From positions 67,172,676 to 67,236,675 of the forward strand of contig CM049316.1 in assembly GCA_026874595.1 (NCBI GenBank): a stretch of 64,000 nt of DNA, written 5' to 3'. The notes under the pieces were generated by a model. The model was not told the origin of the DNA. It saw only the letters and a list, made by a program, of their open reading frames with translations, and made no database searches. Positions 44,965-55,770 of the stretch are shown here, piece by piece. The first letter of the stretch is position 1, and the number at the start of each line of letters is the position of its first letter. The DNA comes from Sipunculus nudus (Eukaryota; Annelida; Sipuncula; Golfingiida; Sipunculidae). The translations under genes and the position numbers were made by a program.

Positions 44965-47900
44965 TTGTTATTTGATATGACCCTAACAATAACCTGCCAG
45001 GTATGTGTCAGGTATACAGATATGATCCTAACAATAACCTGCCAGGTATATGTCTTGAGTACAGATATGATCCTAACAACATCCTGCCAGCTATGTGTCA
45101 TGAGTACAGATATGAGCCTAACAATAACCTGCCAGCTATGTGTCGTGAGTACAGATATGAGCCTAACAATAACCTGCCATGTATGTGTGATCAGTGCAGA
45201 TATGACCCTAACAATAACCTGTCAGGTATGTGTGATGAGTACAGATATGAGCCTAACAATAACCTGCCAGCTATGTGTCATGAGTACAGATATGAGCCTA
45301 ACAATAACCTGCCAGGTATGTGTCATGAGTAGAGATATGAGCCTAACAATAACCTGCCATGTATGTGTCATGAGTACAGATATAAGCCCAACAATAACCT
45401 TCCATGTATGTGTGATGAGTGCAGATATGAGCCTAACAAAACCTGTCAGGTACGTGTCATAGTTATAGATAAGTGTCTAACAATAACCTGCTAGGTATGT
45501 TTCATTTACATAGATATGAGCCTAACAATAACCTGCCAGGTATGTGTAATGAATACAGATATAAGCCCAACAATAACCTGCCAGGTATGTGTGATGAGTA
45601 CATATATGAGCCTAACAATAACCTGCTAGGTATGTGTCATGAGTACAGATATGAGTCTAACAATAAACTGCTAGGTATGTGTGATGAGTACATATATGAG
45701 CCTAACAATAACCTGCCAGGTATGTGTCATGAGTACAGATATGAGTCTAACAATAAACTGCTAGGTATGTGTGATGAGTACATATATGAGCCTAACAATA
45801 ACCTGCCAGGTATGTGTAATGAATACAGATATGAGCCCAACAATTACCTGCTAGGTAAGTGTCATGAGTGCAGATATGAGCCTAACAATAACCTGTCAGG
45901 TACGTGTCATAGTTATAGATAAGTGTCTAACAATAACCTGCTAGGTATGTTTCATTTACATAGATACGAGCCTAACAATAACCTGCCAGGTATATGTAAT
46001 GAATACAGATATAAGCCCAACAATAACCTGCCAGGTATGTGTGATGAGTACATATATGAGCCTAACAATAACCTGCTAGGTATGTGTGATGAGTACAGAT
46101 ATGAGTCTAACAATAAACTGCTAGGTATGTGTGATGAGTACAGATATGAGCCTAACAATAACCTGCCAAGTATGTGTGATGAGTACAGATATGAGCCTAA
46201 CAATAACCTGCCATGTATGTGTGATGAGTACAGATATGAGCCTAACAATAACCTGCCTTGTATGTGTGATGAGTGCAGATATGAGCCTAACAATAACCTG
46301 TCAGGTACGTGTCATAGTTATAGATAAGTGTCTAACAATAACCTGTTAGGTATGTTTCATTTACATAGATATGAGCCTAACAATAACCTTCCATGTATGT
46401 GTGATGAGTGCAGATATGAGCCTAACAATAACCTGTCAGGTACGTGTCATAGTTATAGATAAGTGTCTAACAATAACCTGCTAGGTATGTTTCATTTACA
46501 TAGATATGAGCCTAACAATAACCTGCCAGGTATGTGAAATGAATACAGATATAAGCCCAACAATAACCTGCCAGGTATGTGTGATGAGTACATATATGAG
46601 CCTAACAATAACCTGCTAGGTATGTGTCATGAGTACAGATATGAGTCTAACAATAAACTGCCAGGTATGTGTGATGAGTACAGATATGAGCCTAACAATA
46701 ACCTGCTAGGTATGTGTGATGAGTACATATATGAGCCTAACAATAACCTGCCAAGTATGTGTGATGAGTACAGATATGAGCCTAACAATAACCTGCCATG
46801 TATGTGTGATGAGTACAGATATGAGCCTAACAATAACCTGCCTTGTATGTGTAATGAGTGCAGATATGAGCCTAACAATAACCTGTCAGGTACGTGTCAT
46901 AGTTATAGATAAGTGTCTAACAATAACCTGCTAGGTATGTTTCATTTACATAGATATGAGCCTAACAATAACCTGCCATGTATGTGTCATGAGTACAGAT
47001 ATGAGCCCAACAATAACCTTCCATGTATGTGTGATGAGTGCAGATATGAGCCTAACAATAACCTGTCAGGTACGTGTCATAGTTAAAGATAAGTGTCTAA
47101 CAATAACCTGCTAGGTATGTTTCATTTACATAGATACGAGCCTAACAATATCCTGCCAGGTATGTGTAATGAATACAGATATAAGCCCAACAATAACCTG
47201 CCAGGTATGTGTGATGAGTACATATATGAGCCTAACAATAACCTGCTAGGTATGTGTCATGAGTACAGATATGAGTCTAACAATAAACTGCTAGGTATGT
47301 GTGATGAGTACATATATGAGCCTAACAATAACCTGCCAGGTATGTGTCATGAGTACAGATATGAGTCTAACAATAAACTGCTAGGTATGTGTGATGAGTA
47401 CATATATGAGCCTAACAATAACCTGCCAGGTATGTGTAATGAATACAGATATGAGCCCAACAATTACCTGCTAGGTAAGTGTCATGAGTGCAGATATGAG
47501 CCTAACAATAACCTGTCAGGTACGTGTCATAGTTATAGATAAGTGTCTAACAATAACCTGCTAGGTATGTTTCATTTACATAGATACGAGCCTAACAATA
47601 ACCTGCCAGGTATATGTAATGAATACAGATATAAGCCCAACAATAACCTGCCAGGTATGTGTGATGAGTACATATATGAGCCTAACAATAACCTGCTAGG
47701 TATGTGTGATGAGTACAGATATGAGTCTAACAATAAACTGCTAGGTATGTGTGATGAGTACAGATATGAGCCTAACAATAACCTGCCAAGTATGTGTGAT
47801 GAGTACAGATATGAGCCTAACAATAACCTGCCATGTATGTGTGATGAGTACAGATATGAGCCTAACAATAACCTGCCTTGTATGTGTGATGAGTGCAGAT

Positions 47901-50858
47901 ATGAGCCTAACAATAACCTGTCAGGTACGTGTCATAGTTATAGATAAGTGTCTAACAATAACCTGTTAGGTATGTTTCATTTACATAGATATGAGCCTAA
48001 CAATAACCTTCCATGTATGTGTGATGAGTGCAGATATGAGCCTAACAATAACCTGTCAGGTACGTGTCATAGTTATAGATAAGTGTCTAACAATAACCTG
48101 CTAGGTATGTTTCATTTACATAGATATGAGCCTAACAATAACCTGCCAGGTATGTGAAATGAATACAGATATAAGCCCAACAATAACCTGCCAGGTATGT
48201 GTGATGAGTACATATATGAGCCTAACAATAACCTGCTAGGTATGTGTCATGAGTACAGATATGAGTCTAACAATAAACTGCCAGGTATGTGTGATGAGTA
48301 CAGATATGAGCCTAACAATAACCTGCTAGGTATGTGTGATGAGTACATATATGAGCCTAACAATAACCTGCCAAGTATGTGTGATGAGTACAGATATGAG
48401 CCTAACAATAACCTGCCATGTATGTGTGATGAGTACAGATATGAGCCTAACAATAACCTGCCTTGTATGTGTAATGAGTGCAGATATGAGCCTAACAATA
48501 ACCTGTCAGGTACGTGTCATAGTTATAGATAAGTGTCTAACAATAACCTGCTAGGTATGTTTCATTTACATAGATATGAGCCTAACAATAACCTGCCATG
48601 TATGTGTCATGAGTACAGATATGAGCCCAACAATAACCTTCCATGTATGTGTGATGAGTGCAGATATGAGCCTAACAATAACCTGTCAGGTACGTGTCAT
48701 AGTTAAAGATAAGTGTCTAACAATAACCTGCTAGGTATGTTTCATTTACATAGATATTAGCCTAACAATAACCTGCCAGGTATGTGTAATGAATACAGAT
48801 ATAAGCCCAACAATAACCTGCCAGGTATGTGTGATGAGTACATATATGAGCCTAACAATAACCTGCTAGGCATGTGTCATGAGTACAGATATGAGTCTAA
48901 CAATAAACTGCTAGGTATGTGTGATGAGTACATATATGAGCCTAACATTAACCTGCAAGGTATGTGTAATGAATACAGATATGAGCCCAACAATAACCTG
49001 CTAGGTAAGTGTCATGAGTGCAGATATGAGCCTAACAATAACCTGTCAGGTACGTGTCATAGTTATAGATAAGTGTCTAACAATAACCTGCTAGGTAAGT
49101 GTCATGAGTGCAGATATGAGCCTAACAATAACCTGTCAGGTACGTGTCATAGTTATAGATAAGTGTCTAACAATAACCTGCTAGGTATGTTTCATTTACA
49201 TAGATATGAGCCTAACAATAACCTGCCAGGTATGTGTAATGAATACAGATATAAGCCCAACAATAACCTGTCAGGTATGTGTGATGAGTACATATATGAG
49301 CTTAACAATAACCTGCTAGGTATGTGTCATGAGTACAGATATGAGTCTAACAATAAACTGCCAGGTATGTGTGATGAGTACAGATATGAGCCTAACAATA
49401 ACCTGCTAGGTATGTGTGATGAGTACATATATGAGCCTAACAATAACCTGCCAAGTATGTGTGATGAGTACAGATATGAGCCTAACAATAACCTGCCATG
49501 TATGTGTGATGAGTACAGATATGAGCCTAACAATAACCTGCCTTGTATGTGTGATGAGTGCAGATATAAGCCTAACAATAACCTGTCAGGTACGTGTCAT
49601 AGTTATAGATAAGTGTCTAACAATAACCTGCTAGGTATGTTTCATTTACATAGATATGAGCCTAACAATAACCTGCTAGGTATGTGTGATGAGTACAGAT
49701 ATGAGCCCAACAATAACCTTCCATGTATGTGTGATGAGTGCAGATATGAGCCTAACAATAACCTGTCAGGTACGTGTCATAGTTAAAGATAAGTGTCTAA
49801 CAATAACCTGCTAGGTATGTTTCATTTACATAGATATGAGCCTAACAATAACCTGCCAGATATGTGTAATGAATACAGATATAAGCCCAACAATAACCTG
49901 TCAGCTATGTGTCATGAGTACAGATATGAGCCTAAAAATAACCTGCCATGTATGTGTCATGAGTACAGATATGAGCCTAACAAAAACCTGCTAGGTATGT
50001 TTCATTTACAAAGATATGAGCCTAACAATAACCTGCCAGGTATGTGTAATGAGTACAGATATGAGCCTAACAATAACCTGCCAGCTATGTGTGATGAGTA
50101 CATATATGAGCCTAACAATAACCTGCCAGGTATGTGTGATGAGTACAGATATGAGCCTAACAATAACCTGCCATGTATGTGTGATGAGTGCAGATATGAG
50201 CCTAACAATAACCTGCCATGTATGTGTGATGAGTACAGATATGAGCCTAACAATAACCTGCCAGGTATGTGTGATGAGTACAAATATGAGCCTAACAATA
50301 ACCTGCCATGTATGTGTGATGAGTACAGATATGAGCCTAACAATAACCTGCCTTGTATGTATGATAAGTGCAGATATGAGCCTAACAATAACCTGTCAGG
50401 TACGTGTCATAGTTATAGATAAGTGTCCAACAATAACCTGCTAGGTATGTTTCATTAACACAGATATGAGCCTAACAATAACCAGCCAGGTATGTGTGAT
50501 GAGTACAGATATGAGCCCAACAATAACCTGCCAGGTATGTGTGATGAGTACAAATATGAGCCTAACAATAACCTGCCATGTATGTGTGATGAGTACAGAT
50601 ATGAGCCTAACAATAACCTGCCTTGTATGTATGATAAGTGCATATATGAGCCTAACAATAACCTGTCAGGTACGTGTCATAGTTATAGATAAGTGTCCAA
50701 CAATAACCTGCTAGGTATGTTTCATTGACACAGATATGAGCCTAACAATAACCAGCCAGGTATGTGTGATGAGTACAGATATGAGCCCAACAATAACCTG
50801 CTAGGTAAGTGTCATGAGTACAGATATGAGCCTAACAATAACCTGCCTGGTATGTGTC
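44965..50858 (+). repeat. Large 45-bp minisatellite array with 1620-bp higher-order repeats
   Basis: About 131 head-to-tail monomers of 45 bp, with the core AACAATAACCTGCCAGGTA. Translated in one frame the unit reads EYRYEPNNNLPGMCD. The other two forward frames and a reverse frame are also open, which argues against coding. A variant unit with AGTTATAGATAAGTGTC and TTTCATTTACATAGATA recurs at spacings of 450, 405, 135, 450 and 180 bp, and this pattern repeats exactly. Together these give a 36-monomer, 1620-bp higher-order unit at 45473-47092 and 47093-48712, followed by a rearranged third copy. Confidence 0.95.
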
Positions 50859-51337
50859 AATCTGAAATAAAATGAGTCCTTTCAAGAACAAGTCAACGGT
50901 CTTATTATTTCAGAAATGAGACAGATATGGGTGGTCTTTATAGCAGAAGTTCAAAATTTGAGCCAATAATCTAGGATTTTAAAATATTTTTATAGAGCAC
51001 ACACCGTTTCTTGGTTATAGGACATCAATCATGTAGTACTGTAGTATTGGTCTTATTGTATATTCATATTATTAAACGGCGAAAGCGCAATATAAGTGAC
51101 CTGCCACGATTTGCCATTAGTCTTGCTTAATTTGTTCATTGAATAAAGTTCTATAGTCTTATTTTTATGTGCATCTGATAAAAATGTGTGCACCTTGTTG
51201 AAATCATCAAGTAAGCTTCACGTCGGTGTGAGAAAAGTAAGGACACACCATCAGTAAGGAAGCCAGTTTTAGGCAAGTCACCTTTACTGCACTCTCACAA
51301 TATTAAACAATATAAAACAACTTCAAACAGCAGAAGA
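50859..51337. other. Unassigned sequence after the array
   Basis: No gene or repeat recognised. Confidence 0.4.
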
Positions 51338-51540
51338 CTAATACTTTAAAACTTCTTGTGACTTGTTCGTCTCATGAAGTGATAACTTCGTGCAACAGAG
51401 ACCTGCATCGCCATTTCCAACTGCCATGTTGCCGTGTTGCCCCCTTGTTCGTCTCATGAAGCGATAACTTCGTGTAACAATACTAACATAGACCTGCATC
51501 GCCATTTCCAACAGCCATGTTGCCCGTCTGCTTCGCACAT
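51338..51540. repeat. Tandem duplication of about 90 bp
   Basis: CTTGTTCGTCTCATGAAG, GATAACTTCGTG and ACCTGCATCGCCATTTCCAA each occur twice (about 51358-51435 and 51445-51525). The open antisense frame spans both copies and is probably chance. Confidence 0.75.
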
Positions 51541-51865
51541 GGCAACTGTGACGTCAGCTGTGACGTAGTCAACATATGTGTTCATACATATTAATGAGGA
51601 CTCCATATTAGGTGAGGTGCTTGTTATTAAGTGCCTTCCGTGACTTCAATGACATAAACTCGACCTGGTGTGTTATTAAACACAAGCTGTGGCAGCCCCA
51701 AGGCCAGCAGAGTGAGAACGGAGGCCGAGAAGATAACATCTGAGAAGTAACATACGTACGTAGACAATTAAGGTTTCATTTAAATGATGCTTGTGGTGTG
51801 GAACGGTATCCACAGACGCCTCCAGCCTTAGCTCTGGCAGGGCCTAATAATACTAATAGTATTAC
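51541..51865 (-). repeat. CRE-family fragment, reversed, and flank
   Basis: TGACGTCA at 51549-51556, then CCATATTAGGTGAGGTGCTT and TTATTAAGTGCCTTCC, are the reverse of 8130-8223. From about 51660 on nothing is recognised. Confidence 0.55.
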
Positions 51866-52407
51866 TATAGTCCGTTTCACCACATGCTGTCCACCTGTTT
51901 TTTGTTGATAATTTTCTTAAATGTTTATATTTTTAATTAATTTTCAATAAACTAACATATGGAAGTGACAACCTAATATGGCAATTAAGAATTTTACAAT
52001 AAATCCCCTGTTTATGTTTCACAACATTTTAGGCTCTTCACCATGATCTAGCAGATATGATGTGTCCCTCCATAAGTAGCCATCTTTGTTTTAGCTGGTT
52101 ATATTTTTTAGAGTATTTACATGAGATCATCCAATCAACAGCTGTCAGTTGAGGCTGTGTTTGCATGTGACCAATGACCTTGACCGCCATAAATGGGTCT
52201 GATATGTTGTAAAATGTAGACTGATTTCTCATATTTTAAAATAATTCTGTTTCTTAAATAAGGTGTAAGGTAGGTATTTATTTACCTTGTTGAAAATTAG
52301 GTTCTTTAATCCTCTGCTCTACACTATAATTGTTTCCCTTGAAATGTAACTAATAAAAATTTTCATAGCAAAAAACACGTGGACATGAGGGGATGAAATG
52401 GACTATA
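51866..52407 (+). mobile_element. 542-bp TIR element, copy 3
   Basis: Ends TATAGTCC and GGACTATA. The flanks continue the inverted symmetry (ATTAGTATTAC-like words on both sides), so the insertion site itself was palindromic or the TIR extends further. Same orientation as copy 1. Confidence 0.8.
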
Positions 52408-53179
52408 GTAATACTAATAGTAATAATATTGTCTTTTTATTATTGAGTCCGATTAAATCGGGCTACTCTCATCTCTAGCCTCTACTCAGTATTCTGACAT
52501 CAGTTTTGTCCACACTGCTACAGACTATACAATACAGACAACAGTGACACGGATAGAAGGATACGATCAATAGAGCATTTAAGGACAACACGTAATGTCA
52601 ACAGTTACAGGAAATAGGGCTCGACTTGAGAATCCAGGCTACATAATTTCGAACTGGGCCTCATCAGGGTCAAAGTACTTAAACTGTATTTATAAATTAT
52701 ATTAGGTATATCATTATCAATCAAAATTTCAAAATCGGAATTTTACCCCAAAAAAAATATTGCTAGGTAGGGCTTGACTTCAGAATCAATAATAAGTTTG
52801 AATGAAATTCATCTGATCAATATAAAGAAAGTTATTGCATTTTTTTCTGTTGAAGAGATTGAGCCAAACGTGACCCCACTTTCAATGAAGACCTGTGACC
52901 ACTACTAGGCACTAGCCAGCCCTGGCAGGCATCTAATTTGTGAGGGGGCGTGTCCATGTCAGACAGGGGGTGTGTCCTGCTGTCCACTATGCAGGATGAC
53001 TCACACACACAGCTGTCATCACTTTCTAAATTAAGAAGTGGTTACATTCTTGCTTTATGAATCATTTTGGGATTTTAAAAAACTATGAAATTATATGATT
53101 TAAATTTTAATTATGATTCTAAAATGCCAAAATAACCCAGTTTAGAAATAGATTTAAATATAGGGGTGAAAGTTCTATA
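52408..53179. other. Unassigned sequence
   Basis: No exon, RNA gene or repeat family recognised. Confidence 0.4.
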
Positions 53180-53400
53180 TAAAGAGGGGCAAATCCAGGA
53201 TTTAGAAGAAAGAGGGGTCCAACCCAGGAGAATTAATGACAAAACCTAAAACAAGGTCCCCAGCTCTGGAAAAGGGGGTAGTCTTGGCTGGAAAAAGTTG
53301 GTATGAAACCCTTTAAAAAAGTTGCGCGGGCTGAAAAAAGTGGAAGGGGGGATTCGGGGCTGGAACCCCCTTTTGCATTATGTAGGCGCTATAAGGCTTG
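53180..53400 (-). repeat. Second copy of the 846-1055 repeat, reversed
   Basis: GGGGCAAATCCAGGATTTAG, AACCCAGGAGAATTAATG and AACAAGGTCCCCAGCTC are diverged reverse complements of the first copy. Confidence 0.5.
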
Positions 53401-53429
53401 TAACATCTACACTAAAATGTAAACATTAT

Positions 53430-53720
53430 ATTTGTATACATTTTTTCCCAGTGTCCATCTGTTTGTCTGCCGTGGGATAAAATCACTCCTATCTCTGCAG
53501 GGGTTTAACTTTCCACCTGAATTTTGCATGTGTATACATCTTGGATAGTTTCTCGTTCAAATAACAGGTGGCACCACCTACAATCATGTTTACATGGCAG
53601 ACATCCATGCTAATATAATAACACATCTAACTCTTTTTCCCCTTGCCACTCAATCCATGTCTCACGTCACCGGTCCTACTCTGATTTTTGGCAGATACAC
53701 AGTCGCTTGTCGACTACCCA
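53430..53720 (-). repeat. GTATCCGCCAAAA-family fragment, reversed
   Basis: Contains AACAGGTGGCACCACC, CCTTGCCACTCAATCCATG and GTCGCTTGTCGACTACCC, the reverse complement of the left half of the copy at 20700. Confidence 0.6.
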
Positions 53721-54650
53721 TATTCTAGTTTTCAAATACACTTTTAATATGACTATCAGCTAGAGAGGAATAATGATATGCAAAGTGAAACATGCATAAT
53801 GGCACTATTTTGTGGACATTGTTTGATGACATTGTTAGTTCGTAGATGGCGTAGATGTCAAGGGTGCTTCATGAGCACTTCTTTCAAGAAATGATCCATG
53901 AACCCTTGTTTATTTCAAAACAACTTGAGCCAAGTAAGGAATAATGGCCTGATGGCTCCCTTAGTTTTAATTACTGGTAAACTATTATTGACAGGGTCAT
54001 GGTCAGATTGATCAGTCATGTAACCAAGCTTGCACCTTTTCATTGGTAACACTAATGGCTGTTGGGTGTTCACTGTGCACCCTGCCACTGTGAAGTTATG
54101 CCTTACAGATGTGTTTAGGCCTATTGTAACACCTTTTTTACACTTGACAGCCAAATGAGAATGTCTCATTCAAGTATTTGCTACAATTTCAATTGTAATG
54201 ATCTACTTCTGTGTTGATGTAAGAGACTCTGACAAGCGCCAGTCCAGCTGTCAAAGAGACTTGGTGTGTATTATACACAGGGTTACAAACTTTTCCACCA
54301 GAACCATGGCTCTTAATGAGGGTGTGGATTTTCTACAGTAGCGGATTATCTTTGGTGAAATACGGTATACATGTATTTCTAACTCTCATGACATGTGCCA
54401 AAATCAAATGGTCTAATATGTATCAGAATCCCAGATCCTTTAAATTGACATCCCAGATCCTTTAAATTGACATGTGACATGACTTATTGGTCTAGGTTTG
54501 TTCAGTAATTTCAAGTAAATTTTTTCACATGGATATGCACATGTACATGTGTCATGCTCTTTGTATATATGGGATTTTAACTTTTAAATATTTGACATCA
54601 CAAATATATCTCTGTATCATCATTTATTTGTTTATTTTCGTAGTTTCAGG
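53721..54650. other. Intergenic sequence upstream of MPV17L2
   Basis: No coding exon was found. A 21-bp direct duplication containing CCCAGATCCTTTAAATTGAC is at 54430-54472. A pyrimidine-rich tract ending TTTCAG at about 54651 could be the acceptor of a 5' UTR intron. Confidence 0.35.
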
Positions 54651-54750
54651 TTGTTCCATCAGTGAAAAAATGATGATAATAAAGAACCCATACATCAGAA
54701 AGATGTGAAAGCTGTACCCCTGTGAGAATCGCCAAGTGAGCAAACAAGTG

Positions 54751-54758
54751 TGACGTCA
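54751..54758 (+). promoter_or_regulatory. CRE palindrome in the MPV17L2 5' leader
   Basis: TGACGTCA lies 8 bases before the ATG at 54767. It matches the CREB/ATF consensus exactly. The position is within a probable 5' UTR, so a regulatory role is only a possibility. Confidence 0.3.
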
Positions 54759-54766
54759 ATATCAAA

Positions 54767-55471
54767 ATGTCATCAACACTAGTGACACGTTTTCAACAGC
54801 TTGGAGTGGTTCGATTAATCAAGACCAAAGTTGGATCATGTTTTTCGAAATATTTGCTCGTGACGAACACTGGTATCTCAGTCCTCATGTCAGGTACTGG
54901 AGATTTATTCCAACAGTATTATGAAGTTATGCAAAAACGTCAGACTCACTGGAACGCAACTCGTTCCCGGCACATGTGTGTATCAGGAATTGCTCTCGGG
55001 GTTCTGTCACATTACTGGTATATTGCATTGGACAGAATGTTACCAGGAAGGACGTTTCGTGTTGTAGTCAAGAAAGTTGTGTTGGATCAATTAGTGTGTT
55101 CTCCATTGTTAATTAGTGCCTTTTTATTTAGTTTAGGTATTCAAGAAAAAGCATCAGGACACGCAATGATGTGTGAACTCAGACAAAAAGGGCCTGTGTT
55201 ATGGTTGGCAGAATGTCTTGTTTGGCCTCCAGCTCAAGCAATTAACTTTTACATTTTACCTACCCGGTTTCGAGTCTTGTATGACAACATGGTATCACTC
55301 GGGATGGACTGCTATTACCCTTATGTTAAATATCGAAAGCCAAATTCTGAAGAAACACCACCAGGTGCAGAGGATACAGGTTTACAGACTTGTGAAGAAG
55401 AAACCAAAGATGAAATTTCCAAAAACCTAACTTGTGATAGTACAGGCACCAATCATGAAAAAGACAGCTAA
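54767..55471 (+). CDS. MPV17L2: MPV17L2-like mitochondrial inner membrane protein
   Basis: A single-exon, 234-residue member of the Mpv17/PMP22 family. Family marks: SHYWYIALDRMLPGR (residues 81-95), DQLVCSPL (107-114), ECLVWPPAQAINFYILP (149-165) and FRVLYDNMVSLG (168-179). Hydrophobic segments at about 30-45, 70-90, 110-125 and 145-165 fit the usual four-helix topology. MPV17L2 in mammals acts in mitochondrial ribosome assembly; the role here is inferred from family membership. The Trp usual after the last helix is Met (M180), and a polar, Glu/Thr-rich tail of about 45 residues extends beyond the family core. The ATG follows TATCAAA, giving A at -3. The lack of introns, next to a many-exon neighbour, could reflect an ancestral single exon or retroposition; the frame is intact. 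Confidence 0.9.
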   Translation: MSSTLVTRFQQLGVVRLIKTKVGSCFSKYLLVTNTGISVLMSGTGDLFQQYYEVMQKRQTHWNATRSRHMCVSGIALGVLSHYWYIALDRMLPGRTFRVVVKKVVLDQLVCSPLLISAFLFSLGIQEKASGHAMMCELRQKGPVLWLAECLVWPPAQAINFYILPTRFRVLYDNMVSLGMDCYYPYVKYRKPNSEETPPGAEDTGLQTCEEETKDEISKNLTCDSTGTNHEKDS

Positions 55472-55542
55472 AACTTGCCAACTAAATGTATTTATAAATT
55501 ACCAATACATATTCAGTACACATCGCACTGACTTCTTTATAG

Positions 55543-55740
55543 GAGCCTGGACAGTCGAGGGGCAAAATGCTCAGCTCTCTCTGCTGGCAATCAGGGTTTG
55601 ATCCCTGGTGTGGCCATGCATGAGAGTGGGTTATAGTTGCCAGTCCAAGGCAGGTGGTTTTCTCTGGTTTCCTCCACCCCTGCAGACTACCGAACGCCAT
55701 CATCTGAGCCATGGAGAGTGCCTTGATTAGTTTAATAACT
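55543..55740 (+). mobile_element. tRNA-derived SINE
   Basis: A tRNA-like head has a B box GGTTTGATCCC at 55595-55605 and an A-box-like segment about 35 bases upstream. It is followed by a body with GGTTTTCTCTGGTTTCCTCC, a motif common in invertebrate SINEs. It sits 70 bases after the MPV17L2 stop, in the likely 3' UTR. Confidence 0.65.
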
Positions 55741-55759
55741 ATTTGTTCAATCCATGTAA

Positions 55760-55765
55760 AATAAA
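55760..55765 (+). terminator. Candidate MPV17L2 polyadenylation signal
   Basis: AATAAA about 290 bases after the stop codon, just beyond the SINE. Confidence 0.4.
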
Positions 55766-55770
55766 TAAGT

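Noticed and set aside
45003-50714. Many open frames of 70-209 codons in the 45-bp array, on several frames and both strands
   Set aside because: The monomer is 15 codons long and lacks stops in all forward frames, so open frames are automatic. Marked variant units introduce stops at fixed spacing, and no flanking start, splice or signal sequence supports translation.
44965-50858. CRISPR-like array of regular repeats
   Set aside because: Units are contiguous 45-bp monomers without unique spacers, in an animal-type genome.
55173-55430. 85-codon + frame inside MPV17L2
   Set aside because: An alternative frame of a clear family member; no independent support.
55543-55620. A functional tRNA gene
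   Set aside because: The B box is present, but the A box and cloverleaf are degraded and a SINE body follows.
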